A DNA stretch of 64,000 nucleotides from Rhodanobacter sp. FDAARGOS 1247 (GCF_016889805.1 NZ_CP069535.1:1550001-1614000); one strand, 5' to 3'; positions 52,037-61,132 are shown, counted from the first letter of the stretch. The notes: generated by a model from the sequence alone, not told the origin. A program made the numbers and translations.

Positions 52037-52359
52037 TGAGAGGACAGATCGGTCAGCTGATGCAGCAGGCCCAGCGCATGCAGGAAGACATGAAGCGCGC
52101 GCAGGAGGAAATCGCCAAACTGGAAGTCACCGGCAGCGCCGGCGGCGGCCTGGTCAGCGTGGTGATGACCGGCGCCCACGAAGTCCGCCGCGTGCAGATC
52201 GACCGGCAGACCTTCGCCGACGATCCCGAAATGGCCGAAGACCTGGTCGCCGCCGCGATCAACGACGCGGTGAACAAGGTGGCCCAGGTCAGCAAGGACC
52301 GGCTCGGCGGCGTCACCGCCGGCATGAACCTGCCGGCTGGCTTCAAGATGCCGTTTTGA
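52036..52359 (+). CDS. ybaB: YbaB/EbfC nucleoid-associated protein
   Basis: This 107-residue DNA-binding protein opens MRGQIGQLMQQAQRMQEDM, ends with GGVTAGMNLPAGFKMPF, and has the central GLVSVVMTGAHEVRRVQID. The start is ATG at 52036, overlapping the dnaX stop, with GGAG upstream. The family forms dimers that coat DNA. It belongs to the dnaX-ybaB-recR unit. Confidence 0.94.
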   Translation: MRGQIGQLMQQAQRMQEDMKRAQEEIAKLEVTGSAGGGLVSVVMTGAHEVRRVQIDRQTFADDPEMAEDLVAAAINDAVNKVAQVSKDRLGGVTAGMNLPAGFKMPF

Positions 52360-52363
52360 GGCT

Positions 52364-52458
52364 GGGAATGGGGAATCGGGAATGGGGAATCGGAACGTCA
52401 AGAGCATGAAACGCCTCGCTCCGCTTCTGCCATTCCCGATTTCCGATTCCCCATTCCC
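52364..52458. repeat. GGGAATGGGGAATC-type inverted repeat
   Basis: The left arm (52364-52394) is two tandem near-copies of GGGAATGGGGAATC. The right arm (52431-52458) is a partly complementary set, CATTCCCGATTTCCGATTCCC region. Together they could fold into a long hairpin between ybaB and recR. Similar runs of this type are common extragenic repeats. Confidence 0.8.
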
Positions 52459-52467
52459 GGATATTGC

Positions 52468-53067
52468 ATGAGCGGCTCCCCACTTCTCGCCGAACTGATC
52501 GAAGCGCTTCGCTGCCTGCCCGGGGTAGGCGGCAAGAGCGCGCAGCGGATGGCCTTCCATCTGCTGGAGCGTGAGCGCGATCGCGGCCTGAAACTCGCGG
52601 CGGTGATGGAGCAGGCGATGCAGCGCATCGGTCATTGCGAGCGTTGCCGAAATTTCAGCGAAGAGCCGTTGTGCGCGCTATGCGCCAGCGCCACTCGTGA
52701 CCGCCAGGTACTGTGCGTGGTGGAGTCGCCGACCGATCTGGCGGCGATCGAGCAGGCCACCGGTTTTCGCGGCCAGTATTTCGTGCTGATGGGTCGCCTG
52801 TCGCCGCTCGATGGCCTGGGGCCGGAAGAGCTGGGCCTGCTGCAGCTGAGCCAGCGCCTGGGCGAGGGCGAGGTCGAGGAACTGATCATCGCCACCAACC
52901 CCACCGTGGAAGGCGAGGCCACGGCGCATTACCTGGCCCAGCTGGCGCGCGCCGGCGGCGTGCGGCCGACCCGGCTGGCGCATGGCGTGCCGCTGGGCGG
53001 CGAACTGGAATACGTCGACCGCAGCACGCTGGCACACGCCTTCGGCGGCCGCCAGCTGCTGGACTGA
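52468..53067 (+). CDS. recR: recombination mediator protein RecR
   Basis: With RecO and RecF it loads RecA at gaps. The 199-residue product has a helix-hairpin-helix ([20 protein letters not shown], residues 14-33) and the zinc finger C57, C60, C69 and C72. The TOPRIM motif is [12 protein letters not shown] (about 84-95). The start is ATG at 52468. The adjacent repeat has replaced much of the upstream region and only a weak binding site is left. Confidence 0.95.
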   Translation: MSGSPLLAELIEALRCLPGVGGKSAQRMAFHLLERERDRGLKLAAVMEQAMQRIGHCERCRNFSEEPLCALCASATRDRQVLCVVESPTDLAAIEQATGFRGQYFVLMGRLSPLDGLGPEELGLLQLSQRLGEGEVEELIIATNPTVEGEATAHYLAQLARAGGVRPTRLAHGVPLGGELEYVDRSTLAHAFGGRQLLD

Positions 53068-53091
53068 AGCCTTGATCCGAGGGAGCCCGAC

Positions 53092-53436
53092 ATGAGCGAC
53101 ACGATTTTCAGCAAGATCATCCGGCGCGAGATACCGGCGGACATCGTCTACGAGGATGACGAGGTGCTGGCCTTCCGCGACCTCAATCCGCAGGCTGCGG
53201 TGCACGTGCTGTTCATTCCGAAGAAGCCGCTGGCCACGCTCAACGATGCGGTGGCGGGCGATGCGGAACTGCTCGGCAAGCTGCTGCTGGCGGCGGCGAG
53301 CTACGCCAAGTCGGAGGGTTTTGCCGAGCAGGGCTATCGCACCGTGATCAATTGCAACGAGGATGGCGGCCAGACCGTTTTCCACCTGCACGTGCATCTG
53401 CTCGCCGGCCGCCGGCTGCACTGGCCGCCGGGCTGA
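53092..53436 (+). CDS. HIT-family nucleotide hydrolase (HinT-like)
   Basis: This 114-residue protein has the histidine triad HLHVHLLAG at the C-terminus (about 99-107) and IFSKIIRREIPADIVYEDD at the start. The family hydrolyses adenosine phosphoramidates and aminoacyl-AMP. ATG at 53092 follows GAGGGAG. A bidirectional terminator follows. Confidence 0.94.
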   Translation: MSDTIFSKIIRREIPADIVYEDDEVLAFRDLNPQAAVHVLFIPKKPLATLNDAVAGDAELLGKLLLAAASYAKSEGFAEQGYRTVINCNEDGGQTVFHLHVHLLAGRRLHWPPG

Positions 53437-53447
53437 GATGGGAGCAA

Positions 53448-53476
53448 AAAAACGCCGGCTGCGAGCCGGCGTTTTT
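53448..53476. terminator. bidirectional terminator
   Basis: AAAAACGCCGGCT-GCG-AGCCGGCGTTTTT, a 13-base stem between the HIT gene and the convergent Slp gene, has T-runs on both strands. Confidence 0.9.
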
Positions 53477-53484
53477 CTGGATGC

Positions 53485-54063
53485 TTATTTCTTCGGCGGC
53501 GGGGGCGGGCGCACCACGATCACCCGGCGCGGATAGAAACCGCCGTACGGATAACCGCCCCAATACGGACCGAAGCCGGGACCCCAGAACGGGTCATAGA
53601 AGCCCGGCGGATAGTTCACCACCACCGGCCGCTTCGGCCACAGGTAGACCACGTCGGCCTCCACCCGCGGGTAGGCGTAGTCGAACTCGCCGACCTTCTG
53701 CGACACCGTGCCGTGCAGGGTGCCGGTGACGGTCAGCTCGCGGCCGCGAACGAACACTTCCGGATCGTAGAAGCCATTGCGGCAGGCCACGAAGCGGCCG
53801 AGATTCTCGCCGTTGCTGCCGGCCGTGGGGCGCGCCTGGCTGTCGAGCGGACGGGACAGCAGGTAGAAGCAGGTCTGCTGGGGACCCGGCTCGGTCTTGA
53901 TGATTTCGCCGCCCCAGCGCACGTGCGTGCCGCCGGCGCCGCCTTGCTGTGCGCTTGCGGTGGACACGTCGGCATAGGTGCCTTCCAGCGGTTTCGGAAT
54001 CGTCGCGCAGCCTGCCAGCAAGGCCAGGGCTGCGGCGAGCGTCAATGGGCGGTACAGGGACAT
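53485..54063 (-). CDS. Slp-family outer membrane lipoprotein
   Basis: This 192-residue lipoprotein has a signal sequence with lipobox LLAGC (cysteine about residue 19). It matches the Slp/carbon-starvation lipoprotein family: VRWGGEI, then SRPLDSQARP and GRFVACRNGFYDPEVF. A glycine/tyrosine/proline-rich tail (PPGFYDPFWGPGFGPYWGG) ends it. Its role is unclear; the E. coli relative is starvation- and acid-induced. Confidence 0.88.
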   Translation of the reverse strand: MSLYRPLTLAAALALLAGCATIPKPLEGTYADVSTASAQQGGAGGTHVRWGGEIIKTEPGPQQTCFYLLSRPLDSQARPTAGSNGENLGRFVACRNGFYDPEVFVRGRELTVTGTLHGTVSQKVGEFDYAYPRVEADVVYLWPKRPVVVNYPPGFYDPFWGPGFGPYWGGYPYGGFYPRRVIVVRPPPPPKK

Positions 54064-54111
54064 GGGGATATCTCCAAACGGGGGCAGCGATGACGGCCGT
54101 CGATTCGACGG

Positions 54112-56076
54112 CTATTTGACCACGCGGGCGATACGGAAATCCCGTACCGACCGGATGAAGCGGCGCAATGGTTCAGTTGGCGGTTCGGCATGGGCGTAGC
54201 GCAACTCAAGATAACTCCTCATCAGCTCGGCCAGTTCCTCGCGTCGATCAGGCAATGCATCGGCAGCGCGGCGCAGGTAATCCTGCGGGCCTTCGCCGCG
54301 CCGGCGCACGATGCCCTTGCGCGCCAGCTTGCGTTCCAGCTCGCGCATGGCCCCGCGCAACGGGTCACGCGGCTGTCGCCGGCGCAGGGCCCAGACCAGG
54401 CCGATCGCGACAAACAGCGTGTTGCTGATCGCCAGCAGCCAGCCCAGTGTCGCGGTATCGACATCGCGAATGCCGAACGGCTGCAACAGGCCGCGCTGGC
54501 GCAAGGCGTCGAACCCGATAACGCCCTGATCCCACCAGCGGTTGACAATGTCCCAGCGGTTGCGCAAACCCTGCAGCCAGTCGGTGCGGTACCAGGCCAA
54601 CTGGTCGCCGGCCGCGGCGGCTGCACCTTGCGACACGCGTTCCGGGCGCACGGCGGCGGTGGGGTCGACGCGCACCCAGCCGCGACCGGGCAGCCACACT
54701 TCGCTCCAGGCGTGGGCGTCGGAGTTGCGCACCAGCAGGTAATTGGCGGCCTTGTTCCAGTATCCGCCCTGATAGCCGGTGACCACCCGGGCTGGAATGC
54801 CGGCGGCCCGCATCAGCACGGTGAAGGACGAGGCGTAGTGTTCGCAGAAACCTTCGCGGGTGCCGAACAGGAAGTCGTCCATGGCGTTGCGCCCCAGCGG
54901 TGCCGGAGCCAGCGTGTAGCGAAAGCCGCCGTCGTGGAACAGCGCGAGCGCGGCGCGCACGATGGCGCCGTCGTCGCCGCCGTGACTCTGTCGCCACTCC
55001 CGTCCCAGCGCCAGCGCCCGCGGGTTGAATCCGTCGGGCAATTGCAGCCAGCGACGCCGATGTGGGCCCAGCTTCGGTTCCAGTCGATAACGCGTGGCCG
55101 AACCCAGGCTGTAGCGGAGCGTGTCGTTGACCGGCTTGTCGGCGACCACCACCCGGTCGGCCCGCATGCGGGCACCATCCGGCGGGTCGATCGGCACGTC
55201 CAGGGTGGGCAGCACGTTCTGGTGGCTGGCGACGAGGCTGACGTGATAGCTCGTGGCGCCGGCGACTTCCAGCTTCGACGGCGCCAGCGCGGCGAGGTCG
55301 CGGAACGTCCAGGTGAAGCCGTCGTAGCGGGCCATGACGTAGGCGCGGAAATAGCGCTGGGCGCGGGCCGGCGGATCGCCATCGAAAGTCACCCGCATGG
55401 CTGGGCTGTCGTCCATCATCAGCTCGGCAAACTTGCCCGGCGACATGCTGTCGGCCAGGCCGGTGCTGGCCTGGTCGGGCGTGGGTGCGCCCCACAGCGG
55501 CGAGTCGAGTCGGGGAACCAGCAGGAAGGCCAGCAGCGCCAGCGGCAATGCCGCGCCGATCAACCCCAGGCCGGGCAGCAGCGAGCGCGGCAGGCTGTCC
55601 GTCGCCTGTGCGGGTTCCAGTGCCCGCAAGGTCGCCAGCGCAGGCAGCAGGCCGAGAGCGACGGCGACGGTGGCGACCATGCCCTGACCCGACAACAGCG
55701 CCGCCATCAGGGCGAAGCAGGCGAAGCTGATGCCGACCCGGGCGTCGCGGATGGTCTCGGTCTCCAGCAGCTTCAGCACCAGCAGGCCCACCGCCAGCGC
55801 GGTGCCGGGTTCCCGGCCGAAAACATTGCCGTACTGCAGGACCACCGCCAGTGTCAGCAAGGCCAGCATCGGTAGCTTCAGCCAGCGCGGCACGCGACCG
55901 GCGCGTTGTCGTCGTTGCCACCAGCGCCAGCCGAGCACCACGGCCAGCACCGCCACGAGCCACCACGGCATGTGCAGGGCATGCAGGCCGAGCACCATTG
56001 CCAGGGTCAGGCTGAGCAGGTCGAAGGCGCGGGCGTCGACGGGATGGACGGGCGTGGCGGCACGCAGGCGGCTCAT
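54112..56076 (-). CDS. TgpA-like membrane transglutaminase (DUF3488)
   Basis: This 654-residue inner-membrane protein has about six N-terminal helices, a periplasmic transglutaminase domain and one further helix with a C-terminal tail. The catalytic cysteine is in REGFCEHYASSF (about residue 409), the histidine in NSDAHAWSEVW and the aspartate in WVRVDPT. It resembles TgpA, essential in Pseudomonas aeruginosa. ATG at 56076 overlaps the DUF58 stop (ATGA). It is the last of the moxR-DUF58-tgpA unit. Confidence 0.92.
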   Translation of the reverse strand: MSRLRAATPVHPVDARAFDLLSLTLAMVLGLHALHMPWWLVAVLAVVLGWRWWQRRQRAGRVPRWLKLPMLALLTLAVVLQYGNVFGREPGTALAVGLLVLKLLETETIRDARVGISFACFALMAALLSGQGMVATVAVALGLLPALATLRALEPAQATDSLPRSLLPGLGLIGAALPLALLAFLLVPRLDSPLWGAPTPDQASTGLADSMSPGKFAELMMDDSPAMRVTFDGDPPARAQRYFRAYVMARYDGFTWTFRDLAALAPSKLEVAGATSYHVSLVASHQNVLPTLDVPIDPPDGARMRADRVVVADKPVNDTLRYSLGSATRYRLEPKLGPHRRRWLQLPDGFNPRALALGREWRQSHGGDDGAIVRAALALFHDGGFRYTLAPAPLGRNAMDDFLFGTREGFCEHYASSFTVLMRAAGIPARVVTGYQGGYWNKAANYLLVRNSDAHAWSEVWLPGRGWVRVDPTAAVRPERVSQGAAAAAGDQLAWYRTDWLQGLRNRWDIVNRWWDQGVIGFDALRQRGLLQPFGIRDVDTATLGWLLAISNTLFVAIGLVWALRRRQPRDPLRGAMRELERKLARKGIVRRRGEGPQDYLRRAADALPDRREELAELMRSYLELRYAHAEPPTEPLRRFIRSVRDFRIARVVK

Positions 56077-57026
56077 GGCAATTGCGCCAGCGCGTTCATG
56101 CAGCGCGCGTAGTGCAGCGGCCCGTTGCTGCTGGCGATCTCGTCGCCAGGCAGCCACAGGCTGTAGCTGCAGCGCTGCGCCTCTGCCTCGTCCACCCAGC
56201 GGGCGAGGCGGGCGATGCGCGCCTCGTTCTCCATGCCGCCAAGCTGGCGCCAGTCGAGCTGCCATTGCGGGCGGCTTTGCGGCTGCTCGAAATCCTTGAC
56301 CAGCAGATTTTCGTGGCGCGCACTGCTTTTCCAGGCGATGTGGCGGCGCGGGTCGCCGACCCGGTAGTCACGCAAGGCGGCCAGTTCGTCGCCACGGTAC
56401 AGCCGCATGTGGCGGGCATCACCCGCCGGGGCGCGGGGCGGCGGGCCGGCATCCTCCGCGCGCGGCCACACCAGCACGGCCTGCTCCGGTCGCAGCCAGC
56501 TCCATGCGCGGAACATGCCCAGCGGCCAGCTGCTCCATACCCGCATGCGCGGCATCGCCTGCCAGCCACGCTTTTCGGTGGCCAGGGAAAGTTGCACCGC
56601 GGTGCCGCTGCGACCATCGAGCGCAAAGGCGATGGTGCCGTCGGCGAGCTCCACGCGAATCGACTGGCGCGGACGGGCGGAGTCGAATTCCAGGGTGAGC
56701 GTGAGCGGGTCGCCGGCCACCGCGTGGCCGGGGCTGACATGTGCCAGGCGCAGGCCGTCGAGGTTGCGGAATGCCACCAGCATGCTCGCCGCACTGGCGG
56801 CGCCGAGCAGACAGGTCAGCAGCAGGGCGGCGTTGTTGCTGTAGTTCAGCGCGCCGGCGAGCATCACCAGCAGCAGCACGGAGAAGCCCAGGCCGAAACC
56901 GGTCGGCACGATGTAGATGCGGCGCCGGTGCAGTTCGATCGGCAGGCTTTCCGGGCGGCGATAGCGGGTGAGTGCGGGCAGCCGGCCTTCGGCCCAGCGT
57001 TGCAGGCGTTGCATCACGCTGCGCAT
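56073..57026 (-). CDS. DUF58 family protein
   Basis: This 317-residue protein has two N-terminal helices, a beta domain (FRNLDGLRLAHVSPGHAVAG) and the DUF58 hallmark LAALRDYRVGDPRRHIAWKSSAR (about 215-237). The family often occurs with MoxR ATPases and may be a VWA-like partner. ATG at 57026 overlaps the moxR stop by one base, so all three genes are coupled. Confidence 0.92.
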   Translation of the reverse strand: MRSVMQRLQRWAEGRLPALTRYRRPESLPIELHRRRIYIVPTGFGLGFSVLLLVMLAGALNYSNNAALLLTCLLGAASAASMLVAFRNLDGLRLAHVSPGHAVAGDPLTLTLEFDSARPRQSIRVELADGTIAFALDGRSGTAVQLSLATEKRGWQAMPRMRVWSSWPLGMFRAWSWLRPEQAVLVWPRAEDAGPPPRAPAGDARHMRLYRGDELAALRDYRVGDPRRHIAWKSSARHENLLVKDFEQPQSRPQWQLDWRQLGGMENEARIARLARWVDEAEAQRCSYSLWLPGDEIASSNGPLHYARCMNALAQLP

Positions 57027-57967
57027 CAATCCACCGCGACCTCGGCCAGCAACTGCCGCGCCAGCGTGTCGCCATGGGCGCCACGTGCCGGCAGCAGGCG
57101 GTGGGCGGCCAGCGGGACGAACAGCGCCTGCAGGTCTTCCGGCAGCACATGGTTGCGATGGTGGAGCAGGGCCCATGCCCGTGCCGCGCCCAGCAGGGCG
57201 AGGCCGGCGCGTGGCGACAGCCCCACCCGAATGTCGGCATGGCGGCGGCTGGCGCTCAGCAGGGCCTGCAGATAGTCGAGCAGGGCATTGCTGGCGGTGA
57301 TCGACTGCGACTGCCGATGCAGCTCGATCAGCGCCGCCGCATCCAGCTTCGGGCGCAACTGCGCCAGCAGGTCGCGCCGGTCGCTGCCGCCGAGCAGGGC
57401 CCGTTCGGCGGCAGCGTCGGGGTAGTCCAGCGACAAGCGCAGCATGAAGCGGTCGAGCTGGGAGTCGGGCAACGGGAAGGTGCCGTTCAGATCCAGCGGG
57501 TTCTGCGTGGCAACCACGAAGAACGGCTGCGCCAGCGCGTGGGTCTGGCCGTCCACGGTGACCTGGCCTTCGGCCATCGCCTCCAGCAGGGCGCTTTGCG
57601 TTTTCGGACTGGCGCGGTTGATCTCGTCGGCCAGCAGCAGGCCGGTGAAAATCGGGCCGGGGTGGAAGCGGAACTGCGCCGTCTCGCGTTCGTAGACGCT
57701 GACCCCGAGGATGTCCGAAGGCAGCAGGTCGCTGGTGAACTGCACGCGCTGGAAGTCCAGCGCGAAGGTGGCGGCCAGTGCGTGCGCCAGGGTGGTCTTG
57801 CCCACGCCGGGCACGTCTTCCAGCAGCAGGTGGCCGCCGGCGATCAGGCAGGCGAAGGCCAGTTTCACCTGCCGCGGCTTGCCGAGCAGCACCAGGTTGA
57901 CCTGGGCCATCGCGGCATCCAGTCGTTGCTGCAGGGATTCTTCGTGGGGCTGGGTCATGGCGGACAT
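57026..57967 (-). CDS. MoxR-family AAA+ ATPase
   Basis: This 313-residue chaperone-like ATPase has Walker A LEDVPGVGKTTL (about 48-60), Walker B LLLADEINRASPKTQSALLE (about 112-131) and sensor 1 in VVATQNPLDLNG. It is thought to remodel or insert partners, here probably the DUF58 and transglutaminase proteins. The start is ATG at 57967, or the ATG three codons later at 57958. Confidence 0.93.
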   Translation of the reverse strand: MSAMTQPHEESLQQRLDAAMAQVNLVLLGKPRQVKLAFACLIAGGHLLLEDVPGVGKTTLAHALAATFALDFQRVQFTSDLLPSDILGVSVYERETAQFRFHPGPIFTGLLLADEINRASPKTQSALLEAMAEGQVTVDGQTHALAQPFFVVATQNPLDLNGTFPLPDSQLDRFMLRLSLDYPDAAAERALLGGSDRRDLLAQLRPKLDAAALIELHRQSQSITASNALLDYLQALLSASRRHADIRVGLSPRAGLALLGAARAWALLHHRNHVLPEDLQALFVPLAAHRLLPARGAHGDTLARQLLAEVAVD

Positions 57968-58037
57968 CGTGGCAGGGTTCTTCGCTGGCGTGACGGGTGC
58001 CAGTGTAGCCGCCCCGCAGGGATGTTCCGGGCCGGCC

Positions 58038-58634
58038 TCAGGGCAGGGCGACGCCGGCTTCGCGCAGCAGGCGCGCCAGTGCGATCAGGGGCAGGCCGAT
58101 CAGTGCGCTGGGGTCGTGGTTGTCGATGGTTTCGAACAGGCTGATGCCGAGGCCTTCGCACTTGAAGCTGCCGGCACAATCCAGGGGTTGTTCGCGTTCC
58201 ACGTAACGAAGGATTTCGTCGGCCTGCAGCGGGCGGAAGCGCACGCGGGTCAGGTCGACATGGGTGTGCTGCCGATGCTGGCGGGTGTCGATCACGCACA
58301 GCGCGGTATGGAACACCACCTCGCGCCCCGAGCTGGCGGCGAGCTGCGCGCAGGCATTCTGCGGGCTGCCCGGCTTGTCCAGCAGCCGGTCGTCCAGCGC
58401 GGCTACCTGGTCCGAACCGATCACCAGCGAGTCCGGATGGAGCGCAGCCACGGCCTCGGCCTTGGCGATGGCCAGGCGCAAGGCGCGTGCCCCGGGCGCT
58501 TCGCCGGGCTGTGCCACCTCGTCGGTTCCCGGCGCGGCCTGTTCGAACTGCGGCAGCAGCCGGCGCAGCAGTTCGGCGCGGTAGCGTGAGGTCGAGGCCA
58601 ATACGATGCGGGGTGAGGGGCCGGCCTGGATCAT
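58038..58634 (-). CDS. Maf-family nucleotide pyrophosphatase (YceF-like)
   Basis: This 198-residue enzyme hydrolyses modified or canonical nucleoside triphosphates. The start of the fold is IVLASTSRYRAELLRRLL (about 10-27) and the catalytic aspartate is in VIGSDQVA (about 73). The YceF subgroup prefers m7GTP. ATG at 58634 overlaps the preceding membrane-protein stop (ATGA). Confidence 0.92.
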   Translation of the reverse strand: MIQAGPSPRIVLASTSRYRAELLRRLLPQFEQAAPGTDEVAQPGEAPGARALRLAIAKAEAVAALHPDSLVIGSDQVAALDDRLLDKPGSPQNACAQLAASSGREVVFHTALCVIDTRQHRQHTHVDLTRVRFRPLQADEILRYVEREQPLDCAGSFKCEGLGISLFETIDNHDPSALIGLPLIALARLLREAGVALP

Positions 58635-59116
58635 GGGTCCGATTCGCGCCGGATATGCTCGCGCATGGCGCTGTCGAGATCGGTCTGCGCCTGGTCGAGT
58701 GCCTTCAGCAGCGGTTGCAGGCGGCTGCGTGTATCGCGCATCGAGGTGGCGGCCTCATCCAGTTCCTGCTGGCTGGCATGCGGCGAGCGATCCCTGATCC
58801 ACAGGCGCTGCTGCAGCAGGGCGCGCAGGCCGGCGTCGACCGCATGTCGGGCCTCCTGCTCGCTGGCGGCGGGCAGGTCCGGGTTCAGCGACATCACCGC
58901 ATGCGCCTGTTGCAGGCCGGCGCGGCAGGTCTTCAGGTCGGCTTCCAGGCGATCGGCCAGGTCGAGCAGGTTGTTCAGGCTGCTGCCGCGCAAATTCTGG
59001 CGCCGTCGCAGCAGCAGCGCGCTGGCGGCAAGGCCGACCAGCAGCACCAGCAGCGCGACGAGGCCCAGGGTGAGGTAGGAGTTCAAGGGCAGCGGCTCGG
59101 GCGACAGGGAGAGCAA
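58631..59116 (-). CDS. small single-helix membrane protein with coiled-coil tail
   Basis: This 161-residue protein has one N-terminal helix (YLTLGLVALLVLLVGLAASA), then a basic stop-transfer RRRQ, a helical coiled-coil-like region (LLDLADRLEADLKTCRAGLQ) and a charged tail. I do not recognise the family. The start is uncertain: TTG at 59116, or the TTG at 59086 giving NSYLTLG. It overlaps maf, so the two are coupled. Confidence 0.65.
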   Translation of the reverse strand: MLSLSPEPLPLNSYLTLGLVALLVLLVGLAASALLLRRRQNLRGSSLNNLLDLADRLEADLKTCRAGLQQAHAVMSLNPDLPAASEQEARHAVDAGLRALLQQRLWIRDRSPHASQQELDEAATSMRDTRSRLQPLLKALDQAQTDLDSAMREHIRRESDP

Positions 59117-59191
59117 GTCTGCCGCATCGGGGGCAAATCAGGCAAAATGCGCCGCCGGCCACCCATTTCGGGGGTCCGGGCGCCGCACCAG

Positions 59192-59220
59192 TTGACTTCA
59201 GGCGGTCTGGAACCTAACAT
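59192..59220 (+). promoter_or_regulatory. sigma-70 promoter for yceD-rpmF
   Basis: TTGACT (59192-59197) and TAACAT (59215-59220) are 17 bases apart, the optimal spacing. The start of transcription should be near 59226-59228, only a few bases before the yceD ATG at 59230. Confidence 0.7.
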
Positions 59221-59229
59221 TTCGCGATT

Positions 59230-59742
59230 ATGTCCGTGACACTGCCAGAGTCCGTGGACGCTTGGCGCATGGTCTCGGCGCGGCGTTCGTTCGAGGGAAC
59301 GCTTCCTGTGGCGTCCATGCCACGCCTGTGCGAGGCGTTGGCCGATACCGTTGGATCGGTGCATTTCGAGCTGGATTTCGGGCGCGACGAGCTGGGCATC
59401 AGCTATGTCGACGTCCGCGCCACCGGATCGCTGAGCGTGACATGCCAGCGCACGCTGGAGCCGTTCGACTTGCCGGTGACGGTGGACACGCGGCTCGGCC
59501 TGATCAGACAGGAGCGCGAAGAGGCGGGATTGCCGCCCGATTGCGAGCCGCTGCTGGTGGCCGAGGATGGCCGGTTGAATCCGGTGGATGTGATAGAAGA
59601 CGAATTGTTGTTGGCGCTGCCGCTGATTCCGATCAATCCGGACAGCAGCCTGCCCGACGAAGCGATCAGCCAGGAACCGGAGACCTCCGGCGAAGGGCAG
59701 TCGGAAAATCCGTTCGCGGTGTTGCGCGAACTGAAGAAGTAA
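59230..59742 (+). CDS. yceD: YceD/DUF177 family protein
   Basis: This 170-residue protein precedes rpmF as in most proteobacteria; the family is linked to 23S rRNA accumulation. The conserved CQRTLEPFDLPVTVDTRLGL (about 77-96) and DVIEDELLLALPLIP (about 118-132) are present, though the usual paired cysteines are reduced. No ribosome-binding site is seen before the ATG, and the promoter is unusually close. Confidence 0.92.
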   Translation: MSVTLPESVDAWRMVSARRSFEGTLPVASMPRLCEALADTVGSVHFELDFGRDELGISYVDVRATGSLSVTCQRTLEPFDLPVTVDTRLGLIRQEREEAGLPPDCEPLLVAEDGRLNPVDVIEDELLLALPLIPINPDSSLPDEAISQEPETSGEGQSENPFAVLRELKK

Positions 59743-59805
59743 ACGCCGACCCGAGTCATCGGGTCATCAAGTCACAGATCATCAAGTTTCCGTTGGAGAA
59801 CTACC

Positions 59806-60000
59806 ATGGCAGTTGCCAAGAGCCGCCGTACCCCGTCCACCCGCGGCATGCGCCGCTCGCACGATTCGCTGAAGACCGTGCAGCTGTCGACCGATCCGAC
59901 CAGTGGCGAGGTGCATCTGCGCCATCACGTCACCAAGGATGGTTACTACCGCGGCAAGAAGGTGATCGAGACCAAGGGTGCGGTGTCGGTCGAGGATTGA
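59806..60000 (+). CDS. rpmF: 50S ribosomal protein L32
   Basis: This 64-residue protein has [20 protein letters not shown] and the closing [14 protein letters not shown] of L32. ATG at 59806 follows TTGGAGAACTACC. It is followed by a strong terminator-like hairpin and then fabH, with no plsX between. Confidence 0.97.
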   Translation: MAVAKSRRTPSTRGMRRSHDSLKTVQLSTDPTSGEVHLRHHVTKDGYYRGKKVIETKGAVSVED

Positions 60001-60040
60001 TCTGCTTCGGGAGCCCCTCGGGGTTTCCGGACCTGATCGG

Positions 60041-60068
60041 CAAAACGGCGCGGTGACGCGCCGTTTTG
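60041..60068 (+). terminator. hairpin between rpmF and fabH
   Basis: CAAAACGGCGCG-GTGA-CGCGCCGTTTTG is a perfect 12-base stem. The downstream TTTTG lies in the right arm. It could end or attenuate the yceD-rpmF transcript before fabH. Confidence 0.65.
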
Positions 60069-60157
60069 CGTTGTTGGACAGCCGGATGCCGGGCGCGGCG
60101 GTTGCACTGGTGCCGCCCAAGGCGTTCAATCCCAAGTTTACGTTGATGGACAGCTGA

Positions 60158-61132
60158 ATGGCCCAGATCTACTCCCGCATCATTGCCACCGGCAGCGCGC
60201 TGCCGGAGCGCGTGGTAACCAACGCCGACCTGGAAAAGATCGTCGAGACGAGTGACGAGTGGATCCGCAGCCGCACCGGCATCCGCCAGCGTCATATTGC
60301 TGCCGACGGCGAGACCACCGGCGACCTGGCCTTCCGTGCCGCGCAGCAGGCGCTGGAGGCAGCCGGCGTCAAGGCGTCCGAGCTTGACCTGATCATCTTG
60401 GGCACCACCACGCCGGACATCATCTTCCCGTCCACCGCCTGCCTGGTGCAGCATCGCCTGGGCGCCAACGGCTGCGCCGCGTTCGACGTCAATGCCGCGT
60501 GCTCGGGCTTCGTCTACGCGCTGGGCATCGCCGACAAGTTCATCAAGAGCGGACAGTCGAAGAAGGTCCTGGTGATCGGCGCGGAAACGCTGACCCGCAT
60601 GGTCGACTGGACCGAGCGCGAGACCTGCGTGCTGTTCGGCGACGGCGCCGGCGCGGTGGTGCTGGAGGCGTCGAGCGAGCCGGGCATCCATGCCACCTGC
60701 CTGCATGCCGATGGCGGCCACAAGGAGCTGCTGTACAACCCGGTGGGCGTCTCCGTCGGTTTCAGGGACGAGCCCAACCACGGCGTGCGCATCCGCATGG
60801 CCGGTCGCGAAGTGTTCAAGGTCGCGGTGAAGACGCTGGACTCGCTGGTCGAGGAAACCCTCGCCGCCGCCGGCATGAACGAGTCGCAGATCGACTGGCT
60901 GATTCCGCACCAGGCCAACCTGCGCATCATCGAGGCGACCGCCAAGCGCCTCAACATGTCGATGGAGCGCGTCATCGTCACGGTCGACAAGCACGCGAAC
61001 ACGTCGTCGGGCTCGGTGCCGCTGGCGCTGGATTACGCCGTGCGCTCGGGCAAGGTACAGCGTGGCCAGAACCTGCTTCTGGAAGCCTTCGGCGGCGGTT
61101 TCACCTGGGCGTCCGCGCTGCTGCGCTACTGA
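60158..61132 (+). CDS. fabH: beta-ketoacyl-ACP synthase III
   Basis: It starts fatty-acid chains by condensing acetyl-CoA with malonyl-ACP. The 324-residue product has the nucleophile C115 in VNAACSGF, the histidine in PHQANLRI (about 250) and asparagine in KHANTSS (about 281). The C-terminal AFGGGFTWASALLRY is standard. It is the first gene of the fab cluster here. Confidence 0.96.
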   Translation: MAQIYSRIIATGSALPERVVTNADLEKIVETSDEWIRSRTGIRQRHIAADGETTGDLAFRAAQQALEAAGVKASELDLIILGTTTPDIIFPSTACLVQHRLGANGCAAFDVNAACSGFVYALGIADKFIKSGQSKKVLVIGAETLTRMVDWTERETCVLFGDGAGAVVLEASSEPGIHATCLHADGGHKELLYNPVGVSVGFRDEPNHGVRIRMAGREVFKVAVKTLDSLVEETLAAAGMNESQIDWLIPHQANLRIIEATAKRLNMSMERVIVTVDKHANTSSGSVPLALDYAVRSGKVQRGQNLLLEAFGGGFTWASALLRY

